Below are positions 46,046-56,898 of a DNA stretch of 64,000 bases, piece after piece (positions within the stretch are counted from its first letter, which is position 1; every line of letters begins with the position of its first letter). The stretch comes from Anastrepha obliqua (lineage: Eukaryota > Arthropoda > Insecta > Diptera > Tephritidae): positions 79,300,001 through 79,364,000 of the forward strand of contig NC_072895.1 of the NCBI RefSeq assembly GCF_027943255.1, in the 5' to 3' direction. The notes under the pieces were generated by a model that saw only the letters and a program-made list of their open reading frames with translations, did not search any database and had not been told where the DNA came from. Both the position numbers and the translations under genes were made by a program.

Positions 46046-46265
46046 GTTTACAGCCAGAAAACTTCATGTCCGATTTCGACCTTGGACTTCGAAATGCTTT
46101 TAATTAAGAAAGTCTTCCTCAATGCCAAGCTCAGGGGTTGTTGGCGTCACTTCAAACAAGCAGCTAAAAGACGAGCAATGGACTTCGAAGATTTAGGCAA
46201 AATTCGAATTAAACAAATTATGCCAAACATCTCCTTAATAAACTTTCGCCCGTTCCGCACAATAT
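46046..46265 (+). pseudogene. MULE-type transposase domain relic
   Basis: The plus strand reads LQPENFMSDFDLGLRNAF, then after a one-frame shift KKVFLNAKLRGCWRHFKQAAKRRAM. The order F-SDF(E)-GLRNA...FP-A--RGCW-H--QA is the signature of the MULE transposase domain, where the Asp of SDF is catalytic and C/H follow. In this copy Pro is lost at VFLN. No flanking repeats were found. Confidence 0.5.
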
Positions 46266-46819
46266 GTTGGTGAGATTTCTCATTTTCAACATCAAACTGG
46301 CATTACCCCAATTGTTTTTAAAAATGTCCTTTTATACCTACACATAATAAATTGCCTATAATATCGAATTTTATAATTTCTGTAGCAGGTTCTGGGTTTT
46401 TTATAAGGTCATTTTTCTCCACACTAATTATATTTATACGTAAGCAAATGAGAGCATAGATATGTGCTGCTACATTGTTGCATCTTACGTTTCTTCCACA
46501 CTTCAATGCTGTTTTGTTTTTTGTTTTTGATATTCTTGTTGTGCGGTAACTACCTGGAAAGAAATCAGGAGGAAAATCTTCAGAAAAGCGCTGAGCTAAG
46601 CTCTGCCACATAAAAACAGCTTCCAATAAGAAAATACACCCGCGGCGAATACGACGAAATTTTTTCAGGATTATGCGTTGAAGTGGTTAGTCTGAACTAT
46701 TAATTGGCTCTGACTGGCTGGTCAATGTCCTTGTCCTAAGATATAAATCAGTGCAAATTTCATGCCAAATTCCTTGAACATCTCGCTCCTTTGCGTCTCG
46801 ATGCAGCTAAAGATTTTCT
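46266..46819. other. Gene-free stretch between MULE and RTE relics
   Basis: No recognised motif. Confidence 0.35.
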
Positions 46820-47690
46820 TCTTCTTTTTGATTGGCGCGATAACCACTTACGCGATTTTGGTCGAGTTTAACAAAGCGCGTCAAGTGCGGCCAGGACCTT
46901 CTCTGCCTAATCTTTCCAACGCAGAGGCCAAAGAGGTCTTCCTATTCCTCTGCTACCACCAGCTGATACTGTATCGAATACTTTTAGAGCTGAAGCGTTT
47001 ATATCCATTCGGACAACATGACCCAGCCAACGTAGCTACTGTATCTTTATTCGCTGCACTATGTCTATGTCGTCGTAAAGCTCATCGTTCCATCGCCTGC
47101 TATATTCGCCGTCGTCAACGTGCAAAGCTCCAAAAATCTTCCGCAGAATCTTTCTCTCAAACACTCCAAGTGACGCCTCATCGGATATTGTCATTATCCA
47201 AGCTTCTGACCCATACGTTAGGACGGACATGATGATAGCCTTATAGAGCGTTAGTTTTGTTCGTCGAAAGATGTACTTTACTACTCAATGATAAACGAAG
47301 TCTCCTACAACCTCAAAATTATAACAGCGAGTGCGCCGACTGTTTGATTGATGACTAGAAGTACATCGTTTTGTTCTCGTTTACCACCAGACCCATTCGC
47401 TTTGCTGCTTTATCCAGTTTGCAAAAGGCAGAGCTAAGGTTGTTTAGGCCGATGGTATCAATATCATCAACATACACCAACAATTGAATGCTCATATAAA
47501 AAATTGTGCCGAAGCGATTAAGTTCTGCAGCTCGCACGATCTTTTCCAGCATTAGGTTGAAGAATTAACACGACAGCGAGTCACCCTGTCTGAAACCTCG
47601 TTTGGCATCAAAGGGCTCGGTGAGGTCCTTCCTAACTTTGATGGCGCTGATAGTATTGACCAGCGTCATTTTGCATTACAGCTAAAGATC
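46820..47690 (-). pseudogene. RTE LINE pseudogene, 3' half
   Basis: On the minus strand, from 47690: MTLVNTISAIKVRKDLTEPF and DAKRGFRQGDSLSC (RT core), IVRAAELNRFGTI, VYVDDIDTIGLNN (the YADD box changed to YVDD), FCKLDKAAKRMGLVVNENKT, then a deletion, MSVLTYGSEAWIMTISDEA, ERKILRKIFGALHVDDGEYS and RRWNDELYDDIDIVQRIKIQ. The final part runs to GCGCCAATCAAAAAGAAGAA, the family tail. Relative to 14309-15718 it has lost other segments. Confidence 0.85.
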
Positions 47691-48176
47691 GCTTCTGTGA
47701 TAAAAACTTAATAAGCAGTGTTCTCGCCACGAAATTATATTCGTACGCAAGGATGGGCGAAGAACGCATCTTTGATCAAAATATACAAACTCCCATGACA
47801 GAAACATTAGAGTACCACGCAGAAGATTACACCACAAAAAGTTCCATCAGCTAAGAAGGTGATCGAGAAGCTCGAAACCATGTCAATAAAATTGTCCATC
47901 AACTGAAAGCACGCCTCCACTGTTGTAGATACTCGTATATGTACAATCCGTGAACCGAACCTTGGCTCGTATAACTTAGATCCGCAATTTGTCACCTGAT
48001 ACTCAGAGAGAATAGCTCAACACAATGGCGTGCTTGTTTATTAAGTTCAGTGTTCTAATAAGCCAAGTCTTTCAAAATACCCTCGTTTTAACTGCATATT
48101 TCAAAGCCGCGTTCGCTCACACAAAAATTATACCAGACAAGGCTTCACATAGAGGACCCCCTATTATGTAACTTAT
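47691..48176. other. Gene-free stretch
   Basis: No recognised motif. Confidence 0.35.
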
Positions 48177-48180
48177 TTAA

Positions 48181-48432
48181 CACGTTCCCTGTCCCAATAC
48201 AAAAATGCAAAATTGACCGACAGGTCCAACCGGGTTTTTTGAATAATTTGTGTTTTTGTAGTCATAGGATAGCTTTAGTAATGTAGGGTATTTCAACCTG
48301 AAACACATATGGTCCATGAGCGTAGAGGGACATTTTTGCTTCTGCACGTTCATGAAACACATGTGGAACGTATCAGTGCTTATCAGGCGCACTTTTCCTG
48401 AGCCATATGTGGCTCAGCGGACAGGGAAAGTG
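48181..48432. mobile_element. 252-bp MITE with TTAA target duplication (piggyBac-type)
   Basis: TTAA at 48177-48180 is followed by CACGTTCCCTGTCC; inverted, the right end is CACTTTCCCTGTCC, followed by TTAA at 48433-48436. Thirteen of 14 terminal bases match. The interior is non-coding and has smaller inverted motifs (GAGCCATATGTGGCTC). TTAA duplication is the mark of the piggyBac superfamily. Confidence 0.82.
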
Positions 48433-48436
48433 TTAA

Positions 48437-50329
48437 TACGATACTGGAAAAAATTGCTCGAACAGTCATACAATATTACCTGTAATAAGTTGAGCCACAT
48501 CTTGGTCATTTCAATGTGAACCAACTTTACCGTCAATAACACTAGTTTACACCAAAAATGGTGTGCCTTTCGAAATGTATGCACTTCAAAGAAATGGCAC
48601 GCACTGTTTTCGAGATTTCAGGTAATAACTGCACTATTGCACAAAAAACAGTTTTTTTGGGAATATCTCGGAAACCGTTCTTTGAAAAAAAAATAAGTCA
48701 TTTTTGGTTTGAGCGACCTCAAATTAGTCTAAAAAACGCTTTTTGGTCGAGGACCATTTTTGAAACTGAAAATTTGTAAACTAGTGTAATTAGCGATTTA
48801 GGCAAATCATTAGTGACTTTTAAGTTTCTTCCATCAATGTCAACTGGATCCAGCAAGACAATGCAATAAGCAATACTGGCATATGCTAAAAAATAAGGCC
48901 GGTTATGCTGGAAAAAAGACACAAACTGTTACATACCATCATTAAAACAAAAATGGTATGATTCTCAAAAGAACACCCGTTACTAGCGACAGAAAGGGAA
49001 GGTTTAAAAAGAAATTAATTATATTTGCTGTTTGAACAGCATTTATGTATGTATGTATGTGCATATGCATTTCTATAATCATTATTATATGAATATGTGG
49101 AATAACATACCATCACGCAGCCAACGAAGCAGACCGGTATTCCAATTAAAGAATAAACACAACAATGAAATGACATTTTTACCGCAAAACCCACAAAAGC
49201 GTGCAAACCCGATCATGTTCGGCTACATTGTTGGTATTGTTTTTAATTTAATTGCTTGACGCACTCATTGTTATTAGGTTTACAATACAAGACAAACCAC
49301 ACACCCATGTAAATGCATAATTTGTTCATAGTATAAGTATATGCATATATTTATATGTATAAGTATACCTACGAGTATACAATTAAAACCTCTACCGTAA
49401 AGGCTGCTGTAGCAAACTTCGGCAGCGCATATAACACTTATAGTTAACCAATTGGATCGATGCAAAGAAGATTATAGCAGCATTAATTCAAGAGAATGGC
49501 AGTCCTGTCGGTGTGAGCGTCAACTGTCATTATTTATAATATAAAAATGAATCGCAAAATGTGTTGGTAAGCGCATAACTCAACTACGCATACTAGATCA
49601 ATCTTAACATTTTTTTTTTTTTTTAATGTTCCTTGAAGTCCAAGGATGGTTTGTACGGCAAGAAAAATTCGAATAATTTCCGGGAAACCCCTAAAACAGA
49701 CCTTTTCTTTTTCCCATACAAACATTGCGCGTTCATGTGTGTGCGTGCTCGCTTTGGAGGATCTAATGCGTTCACACAAAAGTGATAATATCGTGAACCC
49801 GACCAAATTCAAAAGTCAGAAAATGTAAGAGCAATAGATTTGATTGGCCTCGCAAGATTCTTTCTTTTGTTTTAGTTTCAGAACGAGTTAAGGAATGATT
49901 TCATTCACAAAAGCACACAGTTCTGCACAAAGAAAGGAAGTCCATATAAGACTAAATTACAAGCAAACTAAGCGCTCAGCTTCATTTTTATGTAAGACGG
50001 AGCTCATTTCCATCTAAAGACCGATGTAAGGAATCAAAAATTTCGAATTTGAAACCTCGAGCCTCAATATTTCGTGCAACTTCATCAAGCTTGAACATTT
50101 TTTTGCCATATTTTTTTTAAACAAACGGCAAGTACTACGCCGGAAGAGAATTCTTTTCGATCTGTGTAGTTCCACACAAAACCAGGCCTTTTGCGGTGGA
50201 GTTGCAGCAAAAATCTCACTAAGCAATCATTTCAAGGGAGTTTACATTTTGTTATCTCACGTAACTTTTAGAGACTTAAGTCGAGATTCTAATAAAACAT
50301 TTTTTCAATGTGGGAATTTAACCCGAACA
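48437..50329. other. Gene-free stretch
   Basis: No recognised transposon or gene. A T(n) run lies at about 49611-49625. Confidence 0.4.
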
Positions 50330-50965
50330 AACCTCCTACCGTCAATGTACCGATCACCTCCCGGTTCCCTTAACGGTAGTAAGTAAATCGTCGGGAGGCG
50401 GTTGAGCACTAGGCTCTACGTCAGTTACTCTTCATGGGGAGTCCGTCACAAATTGCATATACTTTAATCCTCCCCCAGTTTTGTTTATATCCGAAGATAA
50501 TCACCCTGGTTGGTTGTAGTAGCTATCCATCCTCCCGCCATACTTGTCACACTTCAACTTAAGAGTCCGTTTCTTTGTCAAGTGTCATCTATTTATTTGC
50601 CGCTGGTCTCGTATACCGACGAAATTTTATCCCACGAATACTTAGAAGACATCCTGATGTGGATTATGTTTCGATAAGTCGAAACTTCGATAGTGCAGCT
50701 AAAGTACCTCTGATAGTCACAATTCGGGGGCATACAAAAACATGCCTTGCATCTTCCTCTTCATAGAATGCTGGACATAAAGACGATTCACGTATCCTAA
50801 GGCGATGTAGTTACTTCTGGTAGCAACCATGACCTGCCACGAATTGTGTTAGGTAGAAGTTAAGCTCAACATTGCTTCGACTTAGTCATTTTTCGATGTT
50901 TGGGATTAGCGTATAGGTCCACCTTCCCTTTGTAGAGTTTTCCTAACGCTCCTACCATTTTAGTA
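50330..50965 (-). pseudogene. LINE ORF2 C-terminal relic (R1/Waldo-like wording)
   Basis: The minus strand reads, with frame changes, LNFYLTQFVAGHGCYQ (about 50870-50820), LHRLRIRESSLCPAFYEEED and ARHVFVCPR (about 50800-50715). This is the Cys/His-rich end of ORF2 in R1-group LINEs, where CP-C......EH--F-CP-- is usual. The remaining 3' part, to about 50330, resembles an untranslated region. No RT core or target duplication is visible. Confidence 0.55.
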
Positions 50966-51125
50966 AGGATATCGCATTCTCTCTTTTCATTATCTCTGCC
51001 CTTAAGCACGGAAACTCTCGCTCGCTCGTAAAACATATGCATCTATTTTAATGTGCGCTATTATGTTAATGTCTCATATAGTAAAAATTCAACGACAACA
51101 ATCGAAAATTCTTCGAATTTTGACC

Positions 51126-51338
51126 ATGTCTGACAGGTACACGAAAAATGATGACATCCACAGTACTTTTAATATAGCAACACTAGACGAAGAGATCAAA
51201 AAAATAACTAAAAGGCACTTTGAAAAAATACAGGAACACAATAATGCAGAAATCAACAAACTTCTGGAAAGGGAAAAAAACACTGAAAGACGCTTAAAGA
51301 GAACTCGACCAAGCGACTTAATGAATGCTAGAAAATAA
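51126..51338 (+). CDS. Small coiled-coil protein ORF, unidentified (70 aa)
   Basis: The ATG at 51126 (context TGACCATGT) opens a 70-codon frame; an in-frame upstream extension to 51051 looks non-coding. The product is highly charged: MSDRYTKNDD at the N-terminus, then from about residue 20 DEEIKKITKRHFEKIQEHNN and EINKLLEREKNTERRLKR, which have the heptad pattern of a coiled coil. The tail RTRPSDLMNARK is basic. AATAATAAA directly follows the stop and could act as a poly(A) signal. There are no transposase, signal-peptide or membrane features. It could be a small host gene, a retrocopy or the last exon of a larger gene. I do not recognise it. Being open for 70 codons in AT-rich DNA is only modest evidence. 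Confidence 0.4.
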   Translation: MSDRYTKNDDIHSTFNIATLDEEIKKITKRHFEKIQEHNNAEINKLLEREKNTERRLKRTRPSDLMNARK

Positions 51339-51461
51339 TAAATCTGCAAAGGGGTTAAATTGCTGTTATATTGTTATATTGTTGCACAATTGTCATTATG
51401 TAGAGTCAAACTTGTATTGAATATTATTCAATTGTATATTATGTCGGCCGCCATATTATTC

Positions 51462-51790
51462 GGCGGCCGTCGTAGCTGAATGGGTTGGTGCGTGACTACC
51501 ATTCGGAATTCACAGAGAGAACGTAGGTTCGAATCTCGGTGAAACACCAAAATTAAAAGAAAAAGAAAAACATGTTTCTAATAGCGGTCGCCCCTCGGCA
51601 AGCAATGGCAAACCTCCGAGTGTATTTCTGCCATGAAAAAGCTCCTCATAAAAATATCTGCCATTCGGAGTCGGCTTAAAATTGTAGGTCCCTCTATTTG
51701 TGGAACAACGTCAAGACGCACACCACAAATAGGAGGAGGAGCTCGGCCAAACACCCAAAAAGGGTGTACGCGCCAATTATATACATATAT
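51462..51790 (+). repeat. SINE, best full-length copy
   Basis: Begins GGCGGCCGTCGTAGCTGAAT and runs through the tRNA-like head (to about 51545), an A-rich linker, GCGGTCGCCCCTCGGCAAGC, CCGAGTGTATTTCTGCCATG, CCATTCGGAGTCGGC, CCCTCTATTTGTGGAACAAC and GGAGGAGGAGCTCGGCCAAA to AAAAAGGGTGTACGCGCCAA and a TATA tail. The length, about 330 bp, with a tRNA-like head and unique body is that of a tRNA-derived SINE. Upstream, CGGCCGCC (51446-51453) pairs with the first GGCGGCCG of the copy. Confidence 0.93.
51473..51536 (+). promoter_or_regulatory. Internal pol III promoter of the SINE (A and B boxes)
   Basis: A box TAGCTGAATGGG (51473-51484) is a perfect match to TRGYNNARNNGG. B box GGTTCGAATCT (51526-51536) fits GWTCRANNC. 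The 41-base gap is normal for a tRNA gene. Confidence 0.85.
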
Positions 51791-52579
51791 ACTGGCACTG
51801 GTCATTAAGCGATGTATGCAAATCCTGGCCAAATTGTTAAACGTACTTAATGTCAATGGACAGATGTATAAAATAAAGAGGGGAAAAAAACAAAAAAAAA
51901 AAATTATGTTCATCTGTTAAATTTCTTTTCACACAGTCTTCCCAAATCCGATTTTAGAACAATAAATGTAAATATTTGCTTAACTGTGCAAATAACGCGC
52001 AATTTGATTTCGTTCTACTCTTTCATTATTCAACTTTACGCAGCTAACATCAAGTCTCATTAGATCCGTAAGAATTTCTGTCAAAAATTTACATGTTATT
52101 AAATGCCATCTGCCAAAAATAAACGGACAGGAAGAAATCATATAAAAAGAAGTAAACAAAATCAAAGTTGGCATAAGGAGCGGACGAACGTGGCATTTGT
52201 CCCTTGTGCGAAAATTTTAATTTCGATTTTCAATTAAGCACCGTCAATTTCCTCAAAATAAACTTTTGCAAGCTTTTGTCACATCAACAAGGTAGAGCAG
52301 GGTTGGGGAAGTATGGCATATCCCGCTATGGAAATGCTAAATCGCAATTTGTAGTGAGTTCGCGAAGGCTGCGATTGTGGCAGCGGCAGTGCTGACAATT
52401 ACTTGCACTTTTGCAGCATGCCACCGACCGAACTGAAAGCGCCGCGGAATCCCTTTGCATTTGTTACCCATTTCTGTTTACTTTGTAGCCTTCGCCCATG
52501 AGGGGTAATATTTTTTTTTATTTTAACACTAGGCTACATTTTATTCAATTCTCATTGCTTTTCGTTCGTTTACTTACAG
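51791..52579. other. Presumed intron upstream of the Cys-rich exon
   Basis: No coding motif. It ends in a pyrimidine-rich stretch and TTTACTTACAG at 52569-52579, a good splice acceptor. Confidence 0.4.
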
Positions 52580-53050
52580 ATACTCCTTTACCCAGAAGAG
52601 GGTTGGGCACGTACTGCTTCCTCTAGCTACTGGACTATTACGCCTTGTTGGTGGCAACCGAATCGCTGTCGAATCGAAGAGTTCACGGGCACACAACGAC
52701 AAACAACCAAAGCGAAAATGATGCCACTCGAACAAAAGGGTTCGCTGCTCATCGCAGGACACTTTCGCAGCAAAAAGACAGTGTGCGGCAGTGCGGTGGG
52801 CGCTAGAACTTGCCTTGATTGTGCCGACGGTAGTGGCGCAGGTGCGGGCAGTGCCAACGAGAAGGATATTGACGAATTCAAACTGTATCTAACCTCCAAT
52901 ATCTCTATGGAGGACTACAATATGGGCTACTGTTTGACAGGATTCGTAGAGCGCCGCTGCCAGCACACCAACACCTACCAAATGACCCACTTCGCCGTCA
53001 TCAAACGGCAATGGCCGTCCATTAGCAGCGCCGATGCAAAATCAACGTAA
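52580..53050 (+). CDS. Terminal coding exon of an unidentified Cys-rich host protein
   Basis: After the acceptor TTACTTACAG (ending 52579) one frame stays open for 156 codons to TAA at 53048-53050. It could start internally at ATG 52718, but the open frame runs back unbroken to the acceptor, so I read it as a 3'-terminal exon. The product has Cys pairs in [24 protein letters not shown] and [11 protein letters not shown], a Gly/Ala/Ser-rich insert (about 52830-52860), and a well-conserved-looking end, [19 protein letters not shown] and [14 protein letters not shown]. The Cys content suggests an extracellular or disulphide-bonded domain; there is no membrane segment in this part. GC content is clearly higher than in the surroundings, as expected for coding DNA. 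There is no transposon similarity. I cannot name the protein. Confidence 0.6.
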   Translation: MLLYPEEGWARTASSSYWTITPCWWQPNRCRIEEFTGTQRQTTKAKMMPLEQKGSLLIAGHFRSKKTVCGSAVGARTCLDCADGSGAGAGSANEKDIDEFKLYLTSNISMEDYNMGYCLTGFVERRCQHTNTYQMTHFAVIKRQWPSISSADAKST

Positions 53051-55013
53051 TTAAATGAAAACTTTTACATTATTTATTTATTGTACCAATACGTACGAGT
53101 AGAAGTGAGTGCGTGCTTGTATGTCTAAGCCAAATAGAAATAGTTGAGATTAAGCTAAGTGTTGGAATAGCTTTAGGATTACATACATAGATATTTCCAC
53201 AGTACGATTTATGGCAAAGAGTTAGATTTAGGCAAATGCAGTCAACTTTAGGCGCTTAAACGTAAATAACACTCGACAGCTGTCGAACTATTTGCAAAGT
53301 TTTTCTATTCTAATATGCGGGATGTACAGATACTTATATGTATGTATATGTATATTATCAAATTGACATTGGTGCAAATATTAAATTTACCAACGTACAT
53401 GCAACACATCACAGAGGAATTTTTAGTAAAACCGCTGCCTGACAGATATTATGGGAAATTCCAAGTGACATTTAATGGTGCACAAAAATTGTGCACAGTA
53501 TTTGACAGTGTCATTAACAATGCACAGTGCTAACGAGAATTCGCAGCATGCAAATATTAAATATCAAATAAAATAGTCCATATTTTACAAAAATGAAAAT
53601 CAAATAAAAAAAATACAAACAGAAAAATCAAAAAGGCAACAAATTCATATGTCATGGATTGTCCACAGGCTATGAGATTTCAACAGTGCCTGATTTGATA
53701 AGTATTGGAAGTCTCGTAATGTTAAAAATAATAAAAACATTTTCAGCTATTAAATTCATTGAATTGTCCAAACCACTCACTGAGATTCTTTTTTATTTCA
53801 TATCGAAGCACTGAACTGGTTGAAAGCGCATATTTCCTCTTATGTATGAAATGTATTATAGTTTTCCGTTTATCTCTTAAAAACAAACTTCCATTGTTGT
53901 TGGTGCAGAAAATACTCTCAGAAAAAAAGAAAAATAAAAACTTTTTATTTGTTCGTTCCACTTAAGTTTACTTGAACTTGAAACTGAGTGCGGATGTCAT
54001 CAAAATTAGTTGTTGAGTAAGTGACTTTTATTGGGAATTGGGAATTTTGTTGGAATTTCAATAAATACCTAGAAATTCAAGCAACTAAACTTGGCACCTC
54101 GCACAGTGGTACTTTAGGGGCGAAAAATTATTTTTTAAGCAAATTCAAAAATTCATAATGAGAGAAATGTCTGACGAGTTAAAATCTCTTATTTTTCCCA
54201 CAAACTAATTTGTTGTCTTAGAAAAGCTTTTTGACGTGATAACGTCTTATAATTCGATTTAGCCGGCTGCACGCACGAAAAAATGTGTCGTTATCTTGCT
54301 CATGCGTCGTTACCTTGCTTGAACTGCAAGCGAGAGCTCGGAACGAACGACAAAGACGCACAATCGACATCCGCGTTCGGCAACGTTCGACATCTGGCTC
54401 TCTCCTACTTGATCATGTATATGTATGTATATGCGCATTTGTATATAAATTCACATACTTGTATTTGTATTTGCATATGCCTTCTACCTGTGTGCATGGT
54501 AATGAACCATTTCTCTGTTGAGAATAGGAGGATGATAGGAAAAGTAGGAAATAAAAAGGGGTGTTTCAAGTGTAATGTGTCTTGAAAAAGGCCAATCAAT
54601 GATGTTGCTTCTTAGTGTTGTTGACTTATTAACGTCTGATGCACAATCGAAATTGAACATATCTTTCATGAATTTGATAAATGTTTCGTCATTTTTCACG
54701 TTTGTGTAAATGTAACTTGACCTATTCCATTGCGATCCCATTTACCTCCTTCTCTATATCCATACAAAATATCTATCAAACAAATAAAATTAAAATTTTG
54801 TTTTGAAAATTGCAACCATTCCATCAGTATTTTCTTATGACGTTGTCACTAAACTTCTCTTCTTACGACAAGTAAATGGAAGGCGAGAGCCTATTCTTTG
54901 GATTTACGTGAACAAATTCACCGTACGAGTATATCATTGAACGCTGAACAAACCTAAAATTTTCTAACAAAGCTCACGAAAATTGTAATGCAAATTTGTA
55001 TTAAAGTATATTG
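53051..55013. other. Likely 3' UTR, then gene-free DNA
   Basis: The first 500 bases may be the 3' UTR of the exon above, with AATAAA at 53567-53572 as a candidate poly(A) signal. Beyond that nothing is recognised. 54285-54320 has a short imperfect tandem, CGTTATCTTGCTCATG and CGTTACCTTGCT. Confidence 0.35.
53567..53572 (+). terminator. Candidate poly(A) signal AATAAA
   Basis: A canonical hexamer 517 bases after the stop codon of the Cys-rich exon. Other AT-rich near-matches lie closer, so the assignment is tentative. Confidence 0.3.
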
Positions 55014-55235
55014 CATAGCGGTTGCCCCTCGATAGGCAATGGCAAACCCCACAGTGTATTTCCGCCATGAAAAATGCTCCTCATAAAAAACAATTTGCCG
55101 TTCGTAGTAGGCTTAAAACTGTAGGTCTCACCATTTGTGGGACAACATCAAGACGCGCGCCACAAATAGGAAGAGAAGCTCGAGCAAACACGTAACAGAA
55201 GTGTATGCGCGAATTATTTATTTATTTATTTTATA
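55014..55235 (+). repeat. SINE body, diverged
   Basis: GCGGTTGCCCCTCGATAGGC, CACAGTGTATTTCCGCCATG, TTGCCGTTCGTAGTAGGC, AAACTGTAGGTCTCACCATT, ACATCAAGACGCGCGCCACA and GAGCAAACACG are followed by a (TTTA)n tail. The head is missing and substitutions are frequent. Confidence 0.82.
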
Positions 55236-55850
55236 TTGCATACTTTAAGGCTTCAACTTTTTTATGGAAGATAACAATTTATTAACTGTTGATTTGCAGC
55301 AAAACGAAAAAAGTGTACATATACAGAAATGATTTTATAAAAGCAGTCATTTGAATTTATAGCTAAATTGTGTTAAACAGAAGTTTAAGTGCTTAAGCTT
55401 AGTTATTATTTAAAAAAAATATATAATTTTCTGTGTTATAAGGCGAATTAAGCCTCACTCAGCTTCCTAATTGCGGTCTAATGATGAATTATGCAGCGAT
55501 TTCCTACAAGCGTAACATTTTTGCCATTTTTGTATGTATGGATTTTTGCAACCGGTCCGATTGCAGTCTTGATTGCACTAGTTCAAATCTAGTCACTAAA
55601 GTATACATATGTAGTTCGAGCACCACGATATGTATTAAATATCGTTAGCCCGTATTTCGCACATGCAGCCACTTCTTCAATAATGTATGCGTGTGTAAGT
55701 CTACATGTAGGTGCGTATATATGATAAATAGTTAGGCAAGGATGCGTTAAAATGGGTCTCTGGAATTCATATCCAGTTTACATTTTTTTTAATTCAACGT
55801 ACACGCACAAATGTACAGGGTAACCAAAATACTGATACAGTTGGAAAATA
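55236..55850. other. Gene-free stretch
   Basis: No recognised motif. Confidence 0.35.
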
Positions 55851-55854
55851 TAAG

Positions 55855-56040
55855 GAAATTTGAAATTTCAAAAGTCGAGCCAAGAAGCACCGAGAGATTT
55901 GGTAACTCCTAAAACACTCAGCCTAAGACGCTCATTGTATTTAAAACTCTGGAAAGTGAAAGGGAGTAACAGAAGGAAAAAGATTGTATGGAATAGAGAA
56001 ATAGAGGTAGTTGGACCTGTGCGAATTTTTCTGGTTCAAA
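55855..56040 (+). repeat. Dispersed repeat X, copy 1
   Basis: Shares with 61075-61265 the blocks CCAAGAAGCACC, GGTAACTCCTAAAACA, TTGTATTTAAAACTCTGGAA, AGTAAAAGGG-like and GACCTGTG-like ends, at roughly 80 per cent identity by eye. A frame through it reads APRDLVTPKTLSLRRSLYLK, which may be coincidental. The family is unknown. Confidence 0.6.
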
Positions 56041-56169
56041 AGTATAAGTAATTTTAACATTCAGATTTTCCACATACTTACGCTTGAAAAACTCTGGGAA
56101 ATATACAAGAATGATTGCTGTGGTCCAAATACGTGGTTGTGGAAAATAATTTCGCCCGGGGGCTCTAGG

Positions 56170-56790
56170 CGAGTTTGTAGTTTACTAGTGCGCAACACTT
56201 ATCGTTCCCGTCGTCGTGCGGTACGTACCAGCGAGAATGTGCCTCCTCTGGCCGTTAGTGTACAGTCAGCACAAGAATATCAGCTTACCATCGACTATTT
56301 TACACAGAAGTCTGGTTAGAATTTACCACAAATGTCTCACATAATTCGTTTACAAAGCGCAACCGCACCTACAAATTTAAGGCCACTTCATTCTCGCTTC
56401 GCAATTTGGGCCTTATAATAGTTACAATTGGGTGTAGATCTTTGTTAATAAACAAAATTGTCTGATCAGGGGATCGGTTTTCTAACGGGGTTTCTAAAGC
56501 CGAGGAGCCAAAGCATTCATATAGACTGGCATCATATGTAGATTAATTTTTCTCTACTGGAAACGCCCTGTTTATTGAGATCTGACCTTGTTAGATGTTT
56601 TTCTGAATTATTGCTAAGGATTGATATTAAGCAGATTAGCCAGCAGCAATTCAAAGCGTTAAGAAGAATATCATGCAATTGTGAGTGAGATGGATACAGA
56701 AAGCGTCAATAAGGGCTGACAAGATGCGCTACTGGGTATAGCTGGCGGACAGTCACACGAACAAAGTTATGTTCCATAAAGAGTAGGGTT
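56170..56790 (+). pseudogene. DD41D transposase relic (same type as 1-960)
   Basis: Plus-strand scraps in order: LLVRNTYRSRRRAVRTSENV with LAVSVQ (56175-56265), NKIV or NKQNCLIRGS-like (about 56445-56475), KAEEPKHSYRLAS (about 56495-56530), then near 56650-56790 KNIMQL, ADKMRYWV and SHTNKVMFHKE. The last scraps match the D-MRYC-ASRGSH-NEI-F ending of the group. The catalytic Asp blocks are lost. Many stops. Confidence 0.6.
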
Positions 56791-56898
56791 TTTTGTTGCT
56801 TCTATTAAAGCCGAAAAATACCAAAAAAAAATATTGCTTTTTTTATTATATTTCATTTTTAAAAAGACACCTGCGCTTGGGAAATCAATTTTTTAATA

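Noticed and set aside
51462..51545. Possible free-standing tRNA gene with A and B boxes
   Set aside because: The same head occurs at 5328 and 37770 followed by an identical non-tRNA body, and no acceptor stem closes, so it is the head of a SINE.
51578..51913. Overlapping ORFs on both strands in the SINE region (also 37858-38169, 24679-24993, 18915-19190)
   Set aside because: They repeat at each SINE copy and are simply the SINE body read in either direction.
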